Source: PALSA-968 sp964387075
GTDB lineage: Bacteria > Bacteroidota > Bacteroidia > B-17B0 > Aurantibacillaceae
Length of the DNA: 64,000 nt
Direction: 5' to 3'
Assembly: GCA_964387075.1 (NCBI GenBank)
Contig: CAYLVB010000009.1
Location: 124,001 to 188,000 of the forward strand
Position 1 is the first letter of the stretch, and each line of letters starts with the position of its first letter. The notes beneath the pieces are model-generated. The model saw only the letters and a list, made by a program, of their open reading frames with translations, was not told the origin of the DNA and searched no databases. Both the position numbers and the translations under genes were made by a program. This document shows positions 25,629-35,454 of this stretch, one piece after another.

Positions 25629-26819
25629 TTTCCGAATAAAACCTATTCTGTCACCTTTAACATTGATAAAATACACTCCATCCGGTAATCCGCCCACATC
25701 AATCGTGGTTTTTTCTTCAGCCTGTAAACTCATCACCTTCTCCCCTAACATATTTCGAATTTCTATTTCACATTTTTCATTTCGTACCTCGCCCCTCTCA
25801 CCTCGTACCTCTACATGAAGTTCGTCACTAGCAGGATTAGGATATATCTTCACCTCAGCCTCATCTGCAACTTTAGCCATCCCATTCAGATTGCCCGCCT
25901 TCCAGGTTTCGGCAAGCCGGTTATTGGCAGCATCAATGCCTGTAGTTATATAAACAGAGCCTCCGTGCGAGAAGATCATGCTTCCTTTTCTTCCGGCGGA
26001 GGGTAAAGCGTTTTGGTTGATCCATTGCTTCGCGTTCACATCGTACAAATAGCAATCGTTGTACACGGTGTTAGCGGTGTCAATTCCCAAGCCGACAAAC
26101 AAAAGTCCGTTCACCTCGGCAGCCGCGGCGTAAGTTCTCCCAATGCCGGGAAAAGAATCTATCAGGGTCCAGTTATCGCTACCGGCGTCATATTCGTATA
26201 GTTTTTTGGAGAAATTTCCGATCGAGTCGGCCCCGAAAAGCAGATATCCCTTGTTGTTTATTACAGCAGCAGAAGCCCTCCATCTTCCTTTATCAGGCAT
26301 GTTGTTCTTTTGCGTCCAATTGTCGCTCTGCGGATCATATTCCCAAACTTTACTTACGCATTGGTTGGCCTGGTTGCGCCCGCTACAGATATAAGCCTTG
26401 TTATTGATGAAAAAACACGCAGCGCCCTGCACGCTGTCGGGCATCGGGGTTCTCTGCTGCCAGCTGTTTGTTATTGTATCGTAGCGCCAAACCTGGTTGG
26501 TGGCATTCCAGTTGGCGTCCACCCCGGTGGCAATAAATCCATAATTCTGGTAAGAAAAAGAACAACTGTATTGTCGGCCCAAGGCAGGTAAGGAAGCGAC
26601 AGTTTGAGAACTCCAGGTATCTGTTGTGGCATCGAAACGACGGAAGTCAGTGGAAGGCCCTACTCCAAAAGCGTTTCCCAGCCCGCAATAAACCGAATTG
26701 CCAATGGTAAATGTTGAGCCATCATCGCGCCCCGCGGCTGGAAAATCAGCAAGCTGCTGCCAGCTTTGACCACATAAGATCAGTGGTATTGAAAAACAAA
26801 AAAGCAATACTTTCTTCAT
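25611..26819 (-). CDS. Secreted Kelch-repeat protein with T9SS type A sorting domain
   Basis: The 402-aa protein has a signal peptide (MKKVLLFCFSIPLILCGQ), about six Kelch repeats with the double-Gly and spaced Tyr/Trp pattern (for example VWEYDPQSDNWTQKNNMPDKGR), and a type A sorting domain (VKIYPNPASDELHVEV to YFINVKGDRIGFIRKFVVKR). It would be exported and anchored by T9SS; Kelch propellers usually bind proteins or glycans. Between two predicted strands of the sorting domain is an unusual charged stretch, RGERGEVRNEKCEIEIRN, encoded by a repeat-like DNA tract (25753-25815) resembling intergenic repeats in this phylum. No enzyme motif is seen. Confidence 0.9.
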   Translation of the reverse strand: MKKVLLFCFSIPLILCGQSWQQLADFPAAGRDDGSTFTIGNSVYCGLGNAFGVGPSTDFRRFDATTDTWSSQTVASLPALGRQYSCSFSYQNYGFIATGVDANWNATNQVWRYDTITNSWQQRTPMPDSVQGAACFFINNKAYICSGRNQANQCVSKVWEYDPQSDNWTQKNNMPDKGRWRASAAVINNKGYLLFGADSIGNFSKKLYEYDAGSDNWTLIDSFPGIGRTYAAAAEVNGLLFVGLGIDTANTVYNDCYLYDVNAKQWINQNALPSAGRKGSMIFSHGGSVYITTGIDAANNRLAETWKAGNLNGMAKVADEAEVKIYPNPASDELHVEVRGERGEVRNEKCEIEIRNMLGEKVMSLQAEEKTTIDVGGLPDGVYFINVKGDRIGFIRKFVVKR

Positions 26820-26862
26820 CCTGTTTCGAACGTAATAAACGGCTCATTATTTCATAAAAAAA

Positions 26863-26881
26863 CGGCCCCGGGGAGGGGCCG
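26863..26881 (-). terminator. Terminator of the PKD gene
   Basis: Minus strand: CGGCCCC, loop TCCCC, GGGGCCG, then seven T. It lies 61 nt past the stop of the 26943-31427 gene. Confidence 0.9.
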
Positions 26882-26942
26882 CTCTTTCACAACAAACTTA
26901 TAGCAATAACCATCCGGCTTAAAGCCGATCGAATGAAGGTTC

Positions 26943-29900
26943 TTATTTAACGACAGAGACTGTTCCTTTATACTCGTGTTTCTTGCCGGTAAAATCATTG
27001 AACTTCACTTTCCACACATACACATCCTGCATCACGATATCTCCATCCTTACCTTGTATACGGCCGTTCCAGGTCTCTTCCAGGTCGTTCGAATAGAAGA
27101 TCATATTACCCCAACGATCGAAGATCCACAGGTTGTACGTAGTATTATCAATACCGATACCGGTTCCTTTGAAGCCCTCGTTCACGCCATCGCCGTTCGG
27201 AGAGAACGCGTTAGGGATGTAGAAGGTCCAGCTTGGCAGGATCTCAACAGGTTTGGTGATAGAATCCTTACAGCCGTAGCTGTTCTGTACCCACTGCGTT
27301 ACGTAGTAAATGTACGGATCGTAGCTCTCGTAAGTATGCACAGGATTTTGGACGGTAGTGTAGTTATTGTTCATATTGTTCAGGAACACATCACCCAAAT
27401 ACCAGAGCAAACCATTTTGGCCGGTTGCACCCGCGCTTTGATCGAAGAAGAAAATGGTCGGGCTCATTACATCTGCACCCGGATCGCGTGGACCATACGT
27501 AAAGTCGGCGATAGGCTGCGGATAAACCGTTACGCAAGGGTTAGAATAAGCTGTGGATACGCAGCCGCTGTCGCTCGATACGATGAGGCTTACTGTATAA
27601 ACAGCATTCTGTATCGGAGATCCGTTTCCATAAGTAACAGTACCGGCATTCTGCTGGTTAGAAACAGCTGTGTTGCCAAAATTCCAGCTCCAGCTATTTA
27701 CAACGGCAGGACCTGTAACGGTTGACTGATCCTGGAAATTATTTACCGTTAATATCGGGCATCCTTGTCCGCCACCTATGAAGCTGGCAACGGGAATGTA
27801 GTTGATGTATACAGGATTTGTTACTGTGTTGCTGCAACCTTTATCGGTGGTAGCTGTTAATGTTACGCTATGTGTACCTGCAGGCTGTATGACCAGTTGT
27901 GGGTTTTGCGCGGCAGAGAATGGCGCACCCGCACCATCCAGGCTCCAGGCCCAGCTTGCAATAAAGCCGCTTCCTACAGTAGAAAGATCCGTAAAGTTCA
28001 TCGGCGATCCTTCACAAACCAGGTAGGACGCGTTGAATGCCGCGATCGGGTTTGGATTGATCGTGATATTGAAAGGAACAGGGATCGCAGGACATCCATT
28101 CAAACTGGCCGAAACCAATATTATGGCGATCTGCGCGGTTGTTCCGGTATTCACACCGGTAAAGCCGGGAACAGGACTACCGTTTCCGCTGCCAGCCAAA
28201 CCAATGGTTGCGTTAGAGTTCTGCCACGAGAAATTCGGCGCTCCGCCTGCTGGCAATACACTTAAGTTAGTAGCCGGAACCGCGCCATTAGGGCATTGCT
28301 CGATGTTTACCATCGGGTTGATGACAGGGGTTGGATAAATTACCACTGTATACGTTGCAGGAGGGCCAACACAAGTTCCCAGGGTTGGTGTTACGGTTAC
28401 TATACCCGAAATGTTAGCGAGGGTATTATTTGTAGCCGCGGTGAATGCCGTTGGAATATTTGTGCCATTTGCGGTTTGACCGGTTGCAGTATTACTGTTG
28501 GTCCAGGAGAACACAGTGCTTGGATCGTTCGGCACCAAAGTATACGTTGGAGCCGGAACCGTTTGACCGGGACAAGTAATAGGAGGCGAGGTCAAAGTTA
28601 TAGTAGGCTGTGGTGATACTGTTAAAGTAAAGTTGATAGGAGGTCCTACGCAACCATTCAGGGTTGGAACGGCAGTGACCACACCTGAGACCTGGGTTGG
28701 TGAACCCGCGCTGGTTCCGGTAAATGGAGGAATGCTTCCGGAACCGCTGGCACCGAGACCGATAACCGTATTACTATTGGTCCATCCTACAGTAGCGCCG
28801 CCGGGCACAGAAACGAATGGAGCTGGCGCGATCTGTGCCTGATCACACACGGTGATATTGGCTACAGGATTAAGTACTGGAATTGGTTTTACAGTTACAG
28901 TTCCGCTTACTACCGCAGTACAGTTATTGGGCGTACCGGGAGCAGTTACGGTAAGTGTGGTTACATAGGAACCTGCTGCCGAATACGTATTGGTAGGCTG
29001 CGCGGTTGTTGAAGTATTACCATCACCAAAGGTCCAGTTGAAAGTAGATCCCGCAGGTGTAGAAGTATTGTTAAAGGTTGTAGGCGTACCTAAACACTCA
29101 ATAGATGAAACGAAAGAGGGTACCGGCAATGGATTTACATTTATAACCCCGGTTGTTGTAGCCGTACAGCTTCCTACCGAGCCGATGACCGTATAAGTAG
29201 AAGTAGCGCCCGGGTTAGCCGTAATAGAAGCGCCTGTTGTAGAACCAATAATGTTAGCCCCTGACCAACTATAACCAGTACATCCAACAGCGGTCAATGT
29301 TCCGGTAGAGCCCGCACAAATATCTGTAGGTGCTACAGTTACTGTTGGGTTAGCGATCACCGTAATAGATGTGGTACCGGTGTTCACGCAGCCGTTAGCG
29401 TCTGTACCTGTTACCGTATAATTTGTGGTTGTTCCCGGAGACTGCGATAAAGTGGCGCCCGTTGCACCCGTGTTCCAGGTATAGGTAGAAGCACCGCTTG
29501 CTGTAATATTTACCGGGGCGCCGCCCGTACATAAGGTATTGCTGGTTGCGGTTACAGTAGGTAATGGATTAACTGTGATGGTTTGCGTGGTACTTCCGCC
29601 GCATCCGCCGCCACCGGCAGTAACCGTTAATGAAACAGCGTAAGAACCGGCTGCCGTATAGGTATTAGTTGGCTGCGCAACCGTAGAAGAATTTCCGTCA
29701 CCAAAGGTCCAGTTATAGCTGGTGGCCCCGGCGCTTGTATTCGTAAAGCTCGTGACCCCCCCGACACAGACGGGCGAGGCCGTAAAGGTTGGTGTTGCGC
29801 CCGGCGTGACCGTGACCTGTGACGTATAGGTGCTTACACATCCTCCCGAATTCGAAACATTAAGAGTTACCGTATAGGTTCCCGGGGCCGCATACGTATA

Positions 29901-31427
29901 ATTTGGATTTTGACTCGTGGAAGTTCCCGTTCCATCACCAAAGGTCCAGTTCCAGCTCGTTATTGGCCCACCGCCGTTTTGGGTAGATTGGTCGGTGAAT
30001 GGAACCGGTACAGTAAAGCAACCCGGATTTGCAGTGAATGAAGAAATTGGAGCTGTAGGACCACCAGGAATAAACGTATCTATAACAAGGGTGCAACCGG
30101 ATCCGAACGAACCTAAAGTAACCTGGTATTGACCCGCCTGGTTAACGGTAACTGACTGCCCGTTTGTGGCTCCTACTATATTACCTCCGGTGGTAGTCCA
30201 TGAATAACTGGAAGCGCCGGGAGGTGCTGTAAGTACCGCACTCTGGTTGCCACAGATCATAGGTGTAGTACTTAATAATTGTAAAGGAGAACAGGTAAAG
30301 TCAATATAACAGTATCCGCGGTGCGCACCTCCGTTACAATCAGATGCCACAACAGTTACTTCTACATCCTGTCCAACAAAGTTCAGGAGCGGAATATATA
30401 CCTGGCTCCAGGGCTTGTAATACATCAATGTATTATTGGGATCCGCAGGTAAATAACCGTTACCTCCGCCGGCACCTTGTGTAGCGTCGATCTGGTAAGC
30501 TGCGCAGGGTATGTTAGCACCTGTGGTCAAATTCCTCATGGTGATGGTAACTTTAGGAGCATCCGCCGCGGGGTGACCATCATATAATACAACCGCGTAA
30601 GAATAGGTAAAGTTGGTGTTGTTATTGTTTACAGTAAAACTGTAAGTTAAGTCGGCTGCGCTGCAACCATCAAACACGTCGGCTAAACGACAGCTAACAG
30701 GTGCGCCGCCAAAAGGAGAAACACAGGGAAGCGTCGCGGTTACAACAGAAGGATCATTACCACCATTACACAGGCCATGCTGGTCGTTAGTTACGTTCAT
30801 TCCTGTAAAATTGAAACCGGCATTGGTACGGTTATTGGGTGTTGGCGAAGTACAGTTAGAGGCCGTATAGTTACCTACCCATCCGTTGAAGTTACCCAGG
30901 TCAAAATCTATATTCCCGCAATAAAGCGACATTCCTACAGGGGCTTTGAGGCGTGAAGAAAGCCAATTTTCCATTTCCTGTTGGCCTGACATGGTAACCT
31001 TAGGGGCATTCTCTAATAAACTGGTCTTACCTTGGAGGAACGCGCCTTTATAATAAGAAGCGTACTCAGTAGGTTTTACCTCCGTTAAGTATTTAAGGAT
31101 ATTTGATTCGCTCAATTCACCGCTATTGATCTTGGCAATGATGGCGTAACGATCCTTGAGGTCGTATTTCTCCTGGATCATCTTACGGAAAGATTTCTTA
31201 TCCTTCTCGGCTACGTTCGCCTTTTCTGAAACGAACTGGAATATCTTATCGAAAGCTCCATGGTTAAGATAGGTCTGCACCAGTCGATGCTGCTCCTCCA
31301 CCAGTTTGTAATGCTCAGGGCTGTTCATTCCATTGTTTTCATGAGAATGCTTTGACGCGTTCTCTTGGGAGAAGCCACCCGCAAAAAGCATAACGCCGAT
31401 TGCTGTCAGGAGGTAAATCTTTTTCAT
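26943..31427 (-). CDS. Large PKD-domain surface protein with gliding-motility/T9SS type B C-terminus
   Basis: The chosen start ATG 31427 (or 31433) gives a signal peptide (MKKIYLLTAIGVMLFAGGFSQ) and about 1494 aa. The frame is open to 31613, but a promoter at 31456-31486 lies in that stretch. After a roughly 140-residue N-terminal region and a cysteine-bearing domain come several PKD and PKD-like modules (phrases WNWTFGDG, YNWTFGDGNSST, FNWTFGDGNTST, WSWNFGN). The final 95 residues are a gliding motility-associated C-terminal domain (YIPNAFSPNGDGVNEGF to YKGTVSVVK), a T9SS type B signal. Such proteins act as adhesins or surface fibres; the ligand is unknown. The DNA shows duplicated modules around CCAAAGGTCCAGTT at 29035, 29701 and 29939. 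It is transcribed alone. Confidence 0.92.
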   Translation of the reverse strand: MKKIYLLTAIGVMLFAGGFSQENASKHSHENNGMNSPEHYKLVEEQHRLVQTYLNHGAFDKIFQFVSEKANVAEKDKKSFRKMIQEKYDLKDRYAIIAKINSGELSESNILKYLTEVKPTEYASYYKGAFLQGKTSLLENAPKVTMSGQQEMENWLSSRLKAPVGMSLYCGNIDFDLGNFNGWVGNYTASNCTSPTPNNRTNAGFNFTGMNVTNDQHGLCNGGNDPSVVTATLPCVSPFGGAPVSCRLADVFDGCSAADLTYSFTVNNNNTNFTYSYAVVLYDGHPAADAPKVTITMRNLTTGANIPCAAYQIDATQGAGGGNGYLPADPNNTLMYYKPWSQVYIPLLNFVGQDVEVTVVASDCNGGAHRGYCYIDFTCSPLQLLSTTPMICGNQSAVLTAPPGASSYSWTTTGGNIVGATNGQSVTVNQAGQYQVTLGSFGSGCTLVIDTFIPGGPTAPISSFTANPGCFTVPVPFTDQSTQNGGGPITSWNWTFGDGTGTSTSQNPNYTYAAPGTYTVTLNVSNSGGCVSTYTSQVTVTPGATPTFTASPVCVGGVTSFTNTSAGATSYNWTFGDGNSSTVAQPTNTYTAAGSYAVSLTVTAGGGGCGGSTTQTITVNPLPTVTATSNTLCTGGAPVNITASGASTYTWNTGATGATLSQSPGTTTNYTVTGTDANGCVNTGTTSITVIANPTVTVAPTDICAGSTGTLTAVGCTGYSWSGANIIGSTTGASITANPGATSTYTVIGSVGSCTATTTGVINVNPLPVPSFVSSIECLGTPTTFNNTSTPAGSTFNWTFGDGNTSTTAQPTNTYSAAGSYVTTLTVTAPGTPNNCTAVVSGTVTVKPIPVLNPVANITVCDQAQIAPAPFVSVPGGATVGWTNSNTVIGLGASGSGSIPPFTGTSAGSPTQVSGVVTAVPTLNGCVGPPINFTLTVSPQPTITLTSPPITCPGQTVPAPTYTLVPNDPSTVFSWTNSNTATGQTANGTNIPTAFTAATNNTLANISGIVTVTPTLGTCVGPPATYTVVIYPTPVINPMVNIEQCPNGAVPATNLSVLPAGGAPNFSWQNSNATIGLAGSGNGSPVPGFTGVNTGTTAQIAIILVSASLNGCPAIPVPFNITINPNPIAAFNASYLVCEGSPMNFTDLSTVGSGFIASWAWSLDGAGAPFSAAQNPQLVIQPAGTHSVTLTATTDKGCSNTVTNPVYINYIPVASFIGGGQGCPILTVNNFQDQSTVTGPAVVNSWSWNFGNTAVSNQQNAGTVTYGNGSPIQNAVYTVSLIVSSDSGCVSTAYSNPCVTVYPQPIADFTYGPRDPGADVMSPTIFFFDQSAGATGQNGLLWYLGDVFLNNMNNNYTTVQNPVHTYESYDPYIYYVTQWVQNSYGCKDSITKPVEILPSWTFYIPNAFSPNGDGVNEGFKGTGIGIDNTTYNLWIFDRWGNMIFYSNDLEETWNGRIQGKDGDIVMQDVYVWKVKFNDFTGKKHEYKGTVSVVK

Positions 31428-31455
31428 GTGCATGTAATTTTTGGTTACTGTATAC

Positions 31456-31486
31456 CAAATATAATAAATAAAAGAGGCGAAAACAA
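31456..31486 (-). promoter_or_regulatory. Promoter of the PKD gene
   Basis: Minus strand: TTG (31486-31484), 20-nt spacer, TATATTTG (31463-31456), exact TAnnTTTG, 28 nt before ATG 31427. Confidence 0.7.
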
Positions 31487-31578
31487 GGATTTTGTCGGTA
31501 AATCTTAGCGCATTATTGGAAATCTGTGAGGGATGGAAGTTACAATGGTTTAGACTGTCGTGAAGTATGATGAGCGGT

Positions 31579-33459
31579 CTAAAAGTAGTTTTTAAAGTGT
31601 CCCAACGATACAAGAGGCCATATACGGCTCCAGCTCAAGCGTGGGTCGTCTTTCAGGAATTTTTCCCACAACTCATTGACTTTCTTTGAATTAAGTCCAA
31701 AGGCTTCCAAATTATCGAGGTTTTGGCGGCACAGATCCTTCATTTCGTTCTTCATCCACAACTGCCAGGGAAGCACAAATCCCATTTTTTTTCGTTGCAC
31801 AATTTCGGCCGGAAGAAGATCCTGCAAAGCATCCACCAAAAGCTTTTTGGGTGTATGCGGAAATTTATGTTTGTCGTTCACACCTAAAACATACTCCACT
31901 AATTTATAATCGAGAAAAGGCACGCGTACTTCAAGCGCTACCGCCATGCTCATCTGGTCTGTGTCGCGAAGCAAAGTGTTTTGCAGATAGGTTCCAATCT
32001 CCGCAATACTGTATTTGCTCAGGCGGTGTCCTTTATCATCAAAGTCGAGCGTCCTGAGAAAACGATACACGCGATTCATAGGCAATTCCTCTCTGCCGAG
32101 CAATGCTTTCACGGTTCTGTCATCCAAAACCTTTCTTGCCACCGGGTAGGAGTACGTGAAATTGATGGCAGGGCGCGAGATCACTTCTGCTATTTTTTGT
32201 GAAGCTATGTCACGCTTTAAATTCCTGAGCGCGAAACCCGCGGGCACACGAAATAGGCGCGGTGCCAGGTTGAGCCACCATTGCTTCTCGAGTTGGTAGC
32301 TGCGTTTAAAAATATCGTATCCGCAAAAAAGTTCATCGCTGCCCAAACCGGATAAGGCCATGGTGATACCCGCCTTTTTGGTGGCTTTAGATACAACATA
32401 GGTATTTGGTCCGTCTCCACTCGGGTGATCCATCGCGTTCAATGCCTCCGGCACCTGCTCGAGAAACTGTTGTGGGCTAAGTTTTATTTCGTGATGATCG
32501 GTGCCGAACTTTTTTGCCACCAGCCGCGCATATTGCGCCTCTGAAAATTCACGCTCATCAAAAACAACCGAGAAGGTATTTACTTTCTGCCTTGCTACCT
32601 GCGACATGGCCCCCACGACGGCGCTCGAATCAATTCCTCCGGAAAGAAAAGCGCCGAAAGGAACATCCGCCAACAATCTTCTTTCAACCGCCGCGTAAAA
32701 AAGACCCTTCACATCCGAACAGATCTCTTTGTAAGATCTTCCCTCGCTTTCGTAATTCACATTTTTTTCGAGCGACCACCATTCTTTATTTGTCAATTCA
32801 TTTTTCTCCAGCCACAAAAAATGCCCGGGCAAGAGCATGAATATATCCTGAGCGATGGTTTGGGGAGCATGCACGGTCTGGTACTGCAAATAATCGGGCA
32901 CAGCGTCGCGGTTAATCTTTTTTTCGATCAAACCCGATCGCAGGATGGCCCGGAGCTCTGAAGCAAACAACAATTGCCCGTTCTCAAAAGAATAATACAG
33001 CGGCTTTATTCCTAAACGGTCGCGCGCGATGAACAAAGTTCCTTCTTCTTTATCATAGATCGCGAAGGCGAACATGCCGTTGAATTTTTGCAGGCAGTCC
33101 TTTCCCCAGCGCATATAGGCGGCAAGGATCACCTCGGTATCGGTTTGCGTATTGAAAAAATAAGGTCTTTCGTTCGTGCCCTGTACCGCGCGTTGCAATT
33201 GCAGGCGCAGCTCACGATAATTATAAAGTTCGCCGTTATAAACGATCACATATCGTTTGTCGTACGAGAACATCGGTTGGTTCCCCGATTCGGAAAGATC
33301 AATGATAGATAACCTGCGGTGCCCTAAATAAGCCAGGCCATCATTCCACATTCCCTGGGCGTCGGGCCCGCGGTGCGCAATGCTGTCCGTCATACGCTGC
33401 AGCGCGGGAATGATCTTATCCGGGGAACCTGCTGAAACTATGCCGCTGATGCCGCACAT
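31579..33459 (-). CDS. asnB: Glutamine-hydrolysing asparagine synthase, glycan-operon type
   Basis: The 626-aa enzyme begins MCGISGI, so the N-terminal nucleophile Cys2 is present after Met removal (glutaminase domain about 1-215). The synthetase domain has the PPi-loop FLSGGIDSSAV near residue 271. The family makes asparagine or amidates glycan and other substrates. Its place as last gene of a surface-glycan operon (ligase-like, GT4, epimerase) suggests it modifies a polysaccharide precursor, as AsnB-like genes in such clusters are thought to do; ordinary asparagine synthesis is the alternative. It overlaps the epimerase stop by 1 nt (TAATG). Confidence 0.93.
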   Translation of the reverse strand: MCGISGIVSAGSPDKIIPALQRMTDSIAHRGPDAQGMWNDGLAYLGHRRLSIIDLSESGNQPMFSYDKRYVIVYNGELYNYRELRLQLQRAVQGTNERPYFFNTQTDTEVILAAYMRWGKDCLQKFNGMFAFAIYDKEEGTLFIARDRLGIKPLYYSFENGQLLFASELRAILRSGLIEKKINRDAVPDYLQYQTVHAPQTIAQDIFMLLPGHFLWLEKNELTNKEWWSLEKNVNYESEGRSYKEICSDVKGLFYAAVERRLLADVPFGAFLSGGIDSSAVVGAMSQVARQKVNTFSVVFDEREFSEAQYARLVAKKFGTDHHEIKLSPQQFLEQVPEALNAMDHPSGDGPNTYVVSKATKKAGITMALSGLGSDELFCGYDIFKRSYQLEKQWWLNLAPRLFRVPAGFALRNLKRDIASQKIAEVISRPAINFTYSYPVARKVLDDRTVKALLGREELPMNRVYRFLRTLDFDDKGHRLSKYSIAEIGTYLQNTLLRDTDQMSMAVALEVRVPFLDYKLVEYVLGVNDKHKFPHTPKKLLVDALQDLLPAEIVQRKKMGFVLPWQLWMKNEMKDLCRQNLDNLEAFGLNSKKVNELWEKFLKDDPRLSWSRIWPLVSLGHFKNYF

Positions 33460-34412
33460 TAGAGCCCGATGGAAGCTAAGAATTGTTTACTCTGCAACAT
33501 GCGCTGGATGCCCTCCTCAAGGCTGATCAGCGGGCGGTTGAGCAATTTGCGCATTTTTGAATTATCGGGTTGGCGGCGCGTCATGTCGCCCTCTTTCAAC
33601 GGATCAACAAATACGATATTTGACTTTGAATGGGTGATGGATATGATCTGCTTTGCGAGGTCGAGCATAGAAATGGAAACATCATTGCCGATATTGATCA
33701 CATCGTTCACCACTTCGCTCTTGAAAAGACAGGCCAGGCTGGCATCGATGGTGTCATCCACATAGGTAAACGTACGCGTCTGGCTTCCGTCGCCATAAAT
33801 GGTAATGTCCCTGTTTTTGAGGGCGGCCTCCAAAAAACGCGGAAGCACGAAATCGGTACTTTGGTTAGGACCATAGGTGTTGAAGTAACGGTAAATAGTA
33901 TAGTTCAAACCATATTCCTGCTGGTAACTTTTGCAAAAGCACTCGCCCAGGTTCTTTACCACCGCGTAGGGCACACGCGAATTGAGCGGCGTGGTATGCT
34001 CGTGTTGCGGAAGGGTTACCGGCTCTCCGTACACTTCCGATGAAGAGGCGTAGAAGATCCGCTTCACCGAAGTGTTCTTTGACAATTCGAGGATGTTTTT
34101 GATCCCATCAATATCGCGCAACACATTTATTGGATTTTCCTGGGTGCGCTGCACACCCACCACCGCCGCAAAATGAAAAACGTGATCGAAGCTGTTTGCC
34201 AGCATGATCTGCGCGATATCCTGGTAAATGTTCACGTCGCCTTTTACGAAGGTCCAATTGCCGTTATTGTTCTTTGGTAATTTTGAGAGGAAACCCGTAG
34301 AAAGATTATCTACCGCCACCACGGTATTATCCGGGTCGGCGGCAAGTTTCTCAACCGTAACGCTGCCAATATTGCCCGCGCCTCCTGTTACCAGTATTTT
34401 TCTTTTACTCAT
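33459..34412 (-). CDS. NAD-dependent nucleotide-sugar epimerase/dehydratase
   Basis: The 317-aa extended SDR protein has the Rossmann motif TGGAGNIGS (G-x2-G-x2-G), the Ser and Tyr-x3-Lys active site (SSSEVYGEP; PYAVVK) and the sugar-binding loop GDGSQTRTFTYVDD. It resembles UDP-glucuronate decarboxylase or UDP-glucose 4-epimerase; the residues do not decide between them. It would supply an activated sugar for the operon's glycosyltransferase. It overlaps the GT4 gene upstream by 8 nt and the asnB start by 1 nt, so all are likely translationally coupled. Confidence 0.93.
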   Translation of the reverse strand: MSKRKILVTGGAGNIGSVTVEKLAADPDNTVVAVDNLSTGFLSKLPKNNNGNWTFVKGDVNIYQDIAQIMLANSFDHVFHFAAVVGVQRTQENPINVLRDIDGIKNILELSKNTSVKRIFYASSSEVYGEPVTLPQHEHTTPLNSRVPYAVVKNLGECFCKSYQQEYGLNYTIYRYFNTYGPNQSTDFVLPRFLEAALKNRDITIYGDGSQTRTFTYVDDTIDASLACLFKSEVVNDVINIGNDVSISMLDLAKQIISITHSKSNIVFVDPLKEGDMTRRQPDNSKMRKLLNRPLISLEEGIQRMLQSKQFLASIGL

Positions 34413-35451
34413 TGCTCAACATTTTCATCAAACGCTCTGCCCACGAACGAGGTGTTACCTTAGCGGCAAGATGCGCACTTTGTCGCGACATCCGGATAAG
34501 CACTGCCTGATCGAGGGTACTAAATATATTCATTTTTTCCTTAAGTTGTGTTTTGTTGCCGGCCTGCACCAAAAAGCCGTTCTTACCTGCTTCTACAAAT
34601 GCGCTTATCGCCCCTACGGTATCTGAACAAAGGAGCGGGAACCCTGCCGCGGCATATTCCTGTACAACCACGCCCCAGGGCTCGAAGGTGCTGGGCAAAA
34701 TAAAAACGCCGGTGTTCTTTATTATCTCTTCCTGCTCTTCGGGCTGTAAAAAACCAAAGTGCTTTATTTTGGGATGCGCCGGTGGCTGTACTTCTCCTTT
34801 ACCAAGACACCAAAGTTCCCATTCGTTCGGTCTTTCATTTTGCCATTCTGCGAAAGCATCCCACATTTCGCGCACCCCTTTTTCTTCGGCATATCTTCCT
34901 ACATATAAAAAACGCTTGGGCCAATGGCTTTCTTTGAGGTTCCTGTGTTGATTATAATAGCGTTCGAACAAGGTGTGATCGCAGCAATACACGCCTTCGG
35001 CAATGTGGTCGTTGGAAAAACCAAGGTGGAGGGCAAATTCCGCCTGGGGCTGTCCCGCCACAAAAGCGTATTGTATGTATGGTTTCAGTGTGGCTTTGAA
35101 ATAAACGGTACCCATGCGTTGCTTGAGCGAGCCGGTCCATTGGTTATCGAAAGCGATAACGGTTGTGCGCTTCAGTTCCCTCAGCAGTTTGAGGTAAGGT
35201 TTATGGATCCACCCACCAATGAGAATTCCTTTGGGGTCAAATTTCTTAACGTCGGCCATGAGTTCCGTTTCTGTGAATCCCTCCCGTTCAACGATCTTCA
35301 CGCGCGGGTGCACATAGCGGAATTGAAAAGGCGCAACCACGTTGGGCTTTTTACAGATCACAAGCACTTCGCAGGCGTGTGCATCCGCCAATTGGTTCAG
35401 GCAGTTGATAAGGTACCAGGCCAGTTCTTCGTATAGTACAAGTACGCGCAT
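34405..35451 (-). CDS. GT4-family glycosyltransferase
   Basis: The 348-aa cytosolic protein has a typical two-lobed GT-B fold with the C-terminal retaining motif E-x7-E (EPWGVVVQE) and the FLYVGRYAEEKGV stretch that starts the C-lobe. It adds a sugar from a nucleotide donor to a growing glycan; donor and acceptor are unknown. It starts 3 nt after the stop of the O-antigen ligase-like gene and overlaps the epimerase. Confidence 0.92.
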   Translation of the reverse strand: MRVLVLYEELAWYLINCLNQLADAHACEVLVICKKPNVVAPFQFRYVHPRVKIVEREGFTETELMADVKKFDPKGILIGGWIHKPYLKLLRELKRTTVIAFDNQWTGSLKQRMGTVYFKATLKPYIQYAFVAGQPQAEFALHLGFSNDHIAEGVYCCDHTLFERYYNQHRNLKESHWPKRFLYVGRYAEEKGVREMWDAFAEWQNERPNEWELWCLGKGEVQPPAHPKIKHFGFLQPEEQEEIIKNTGVFILPSTFEPWGVVVQEYAAAGFPLLCSDTVGAISAFVEAGKNGFLVQAGNKTQLKEKMNIFSTLDQAVLIRMSRQSAHLAAKVTPRSWAERLMKMLSNE

Positions 35452-35454
35452 AGT

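Noticed and set aside
31428..31613. Longer N-terminus of the PKD protein
   Set aside because: The added residues are not signal-peptide-like and the promoter at 31456-31486 lies within them.
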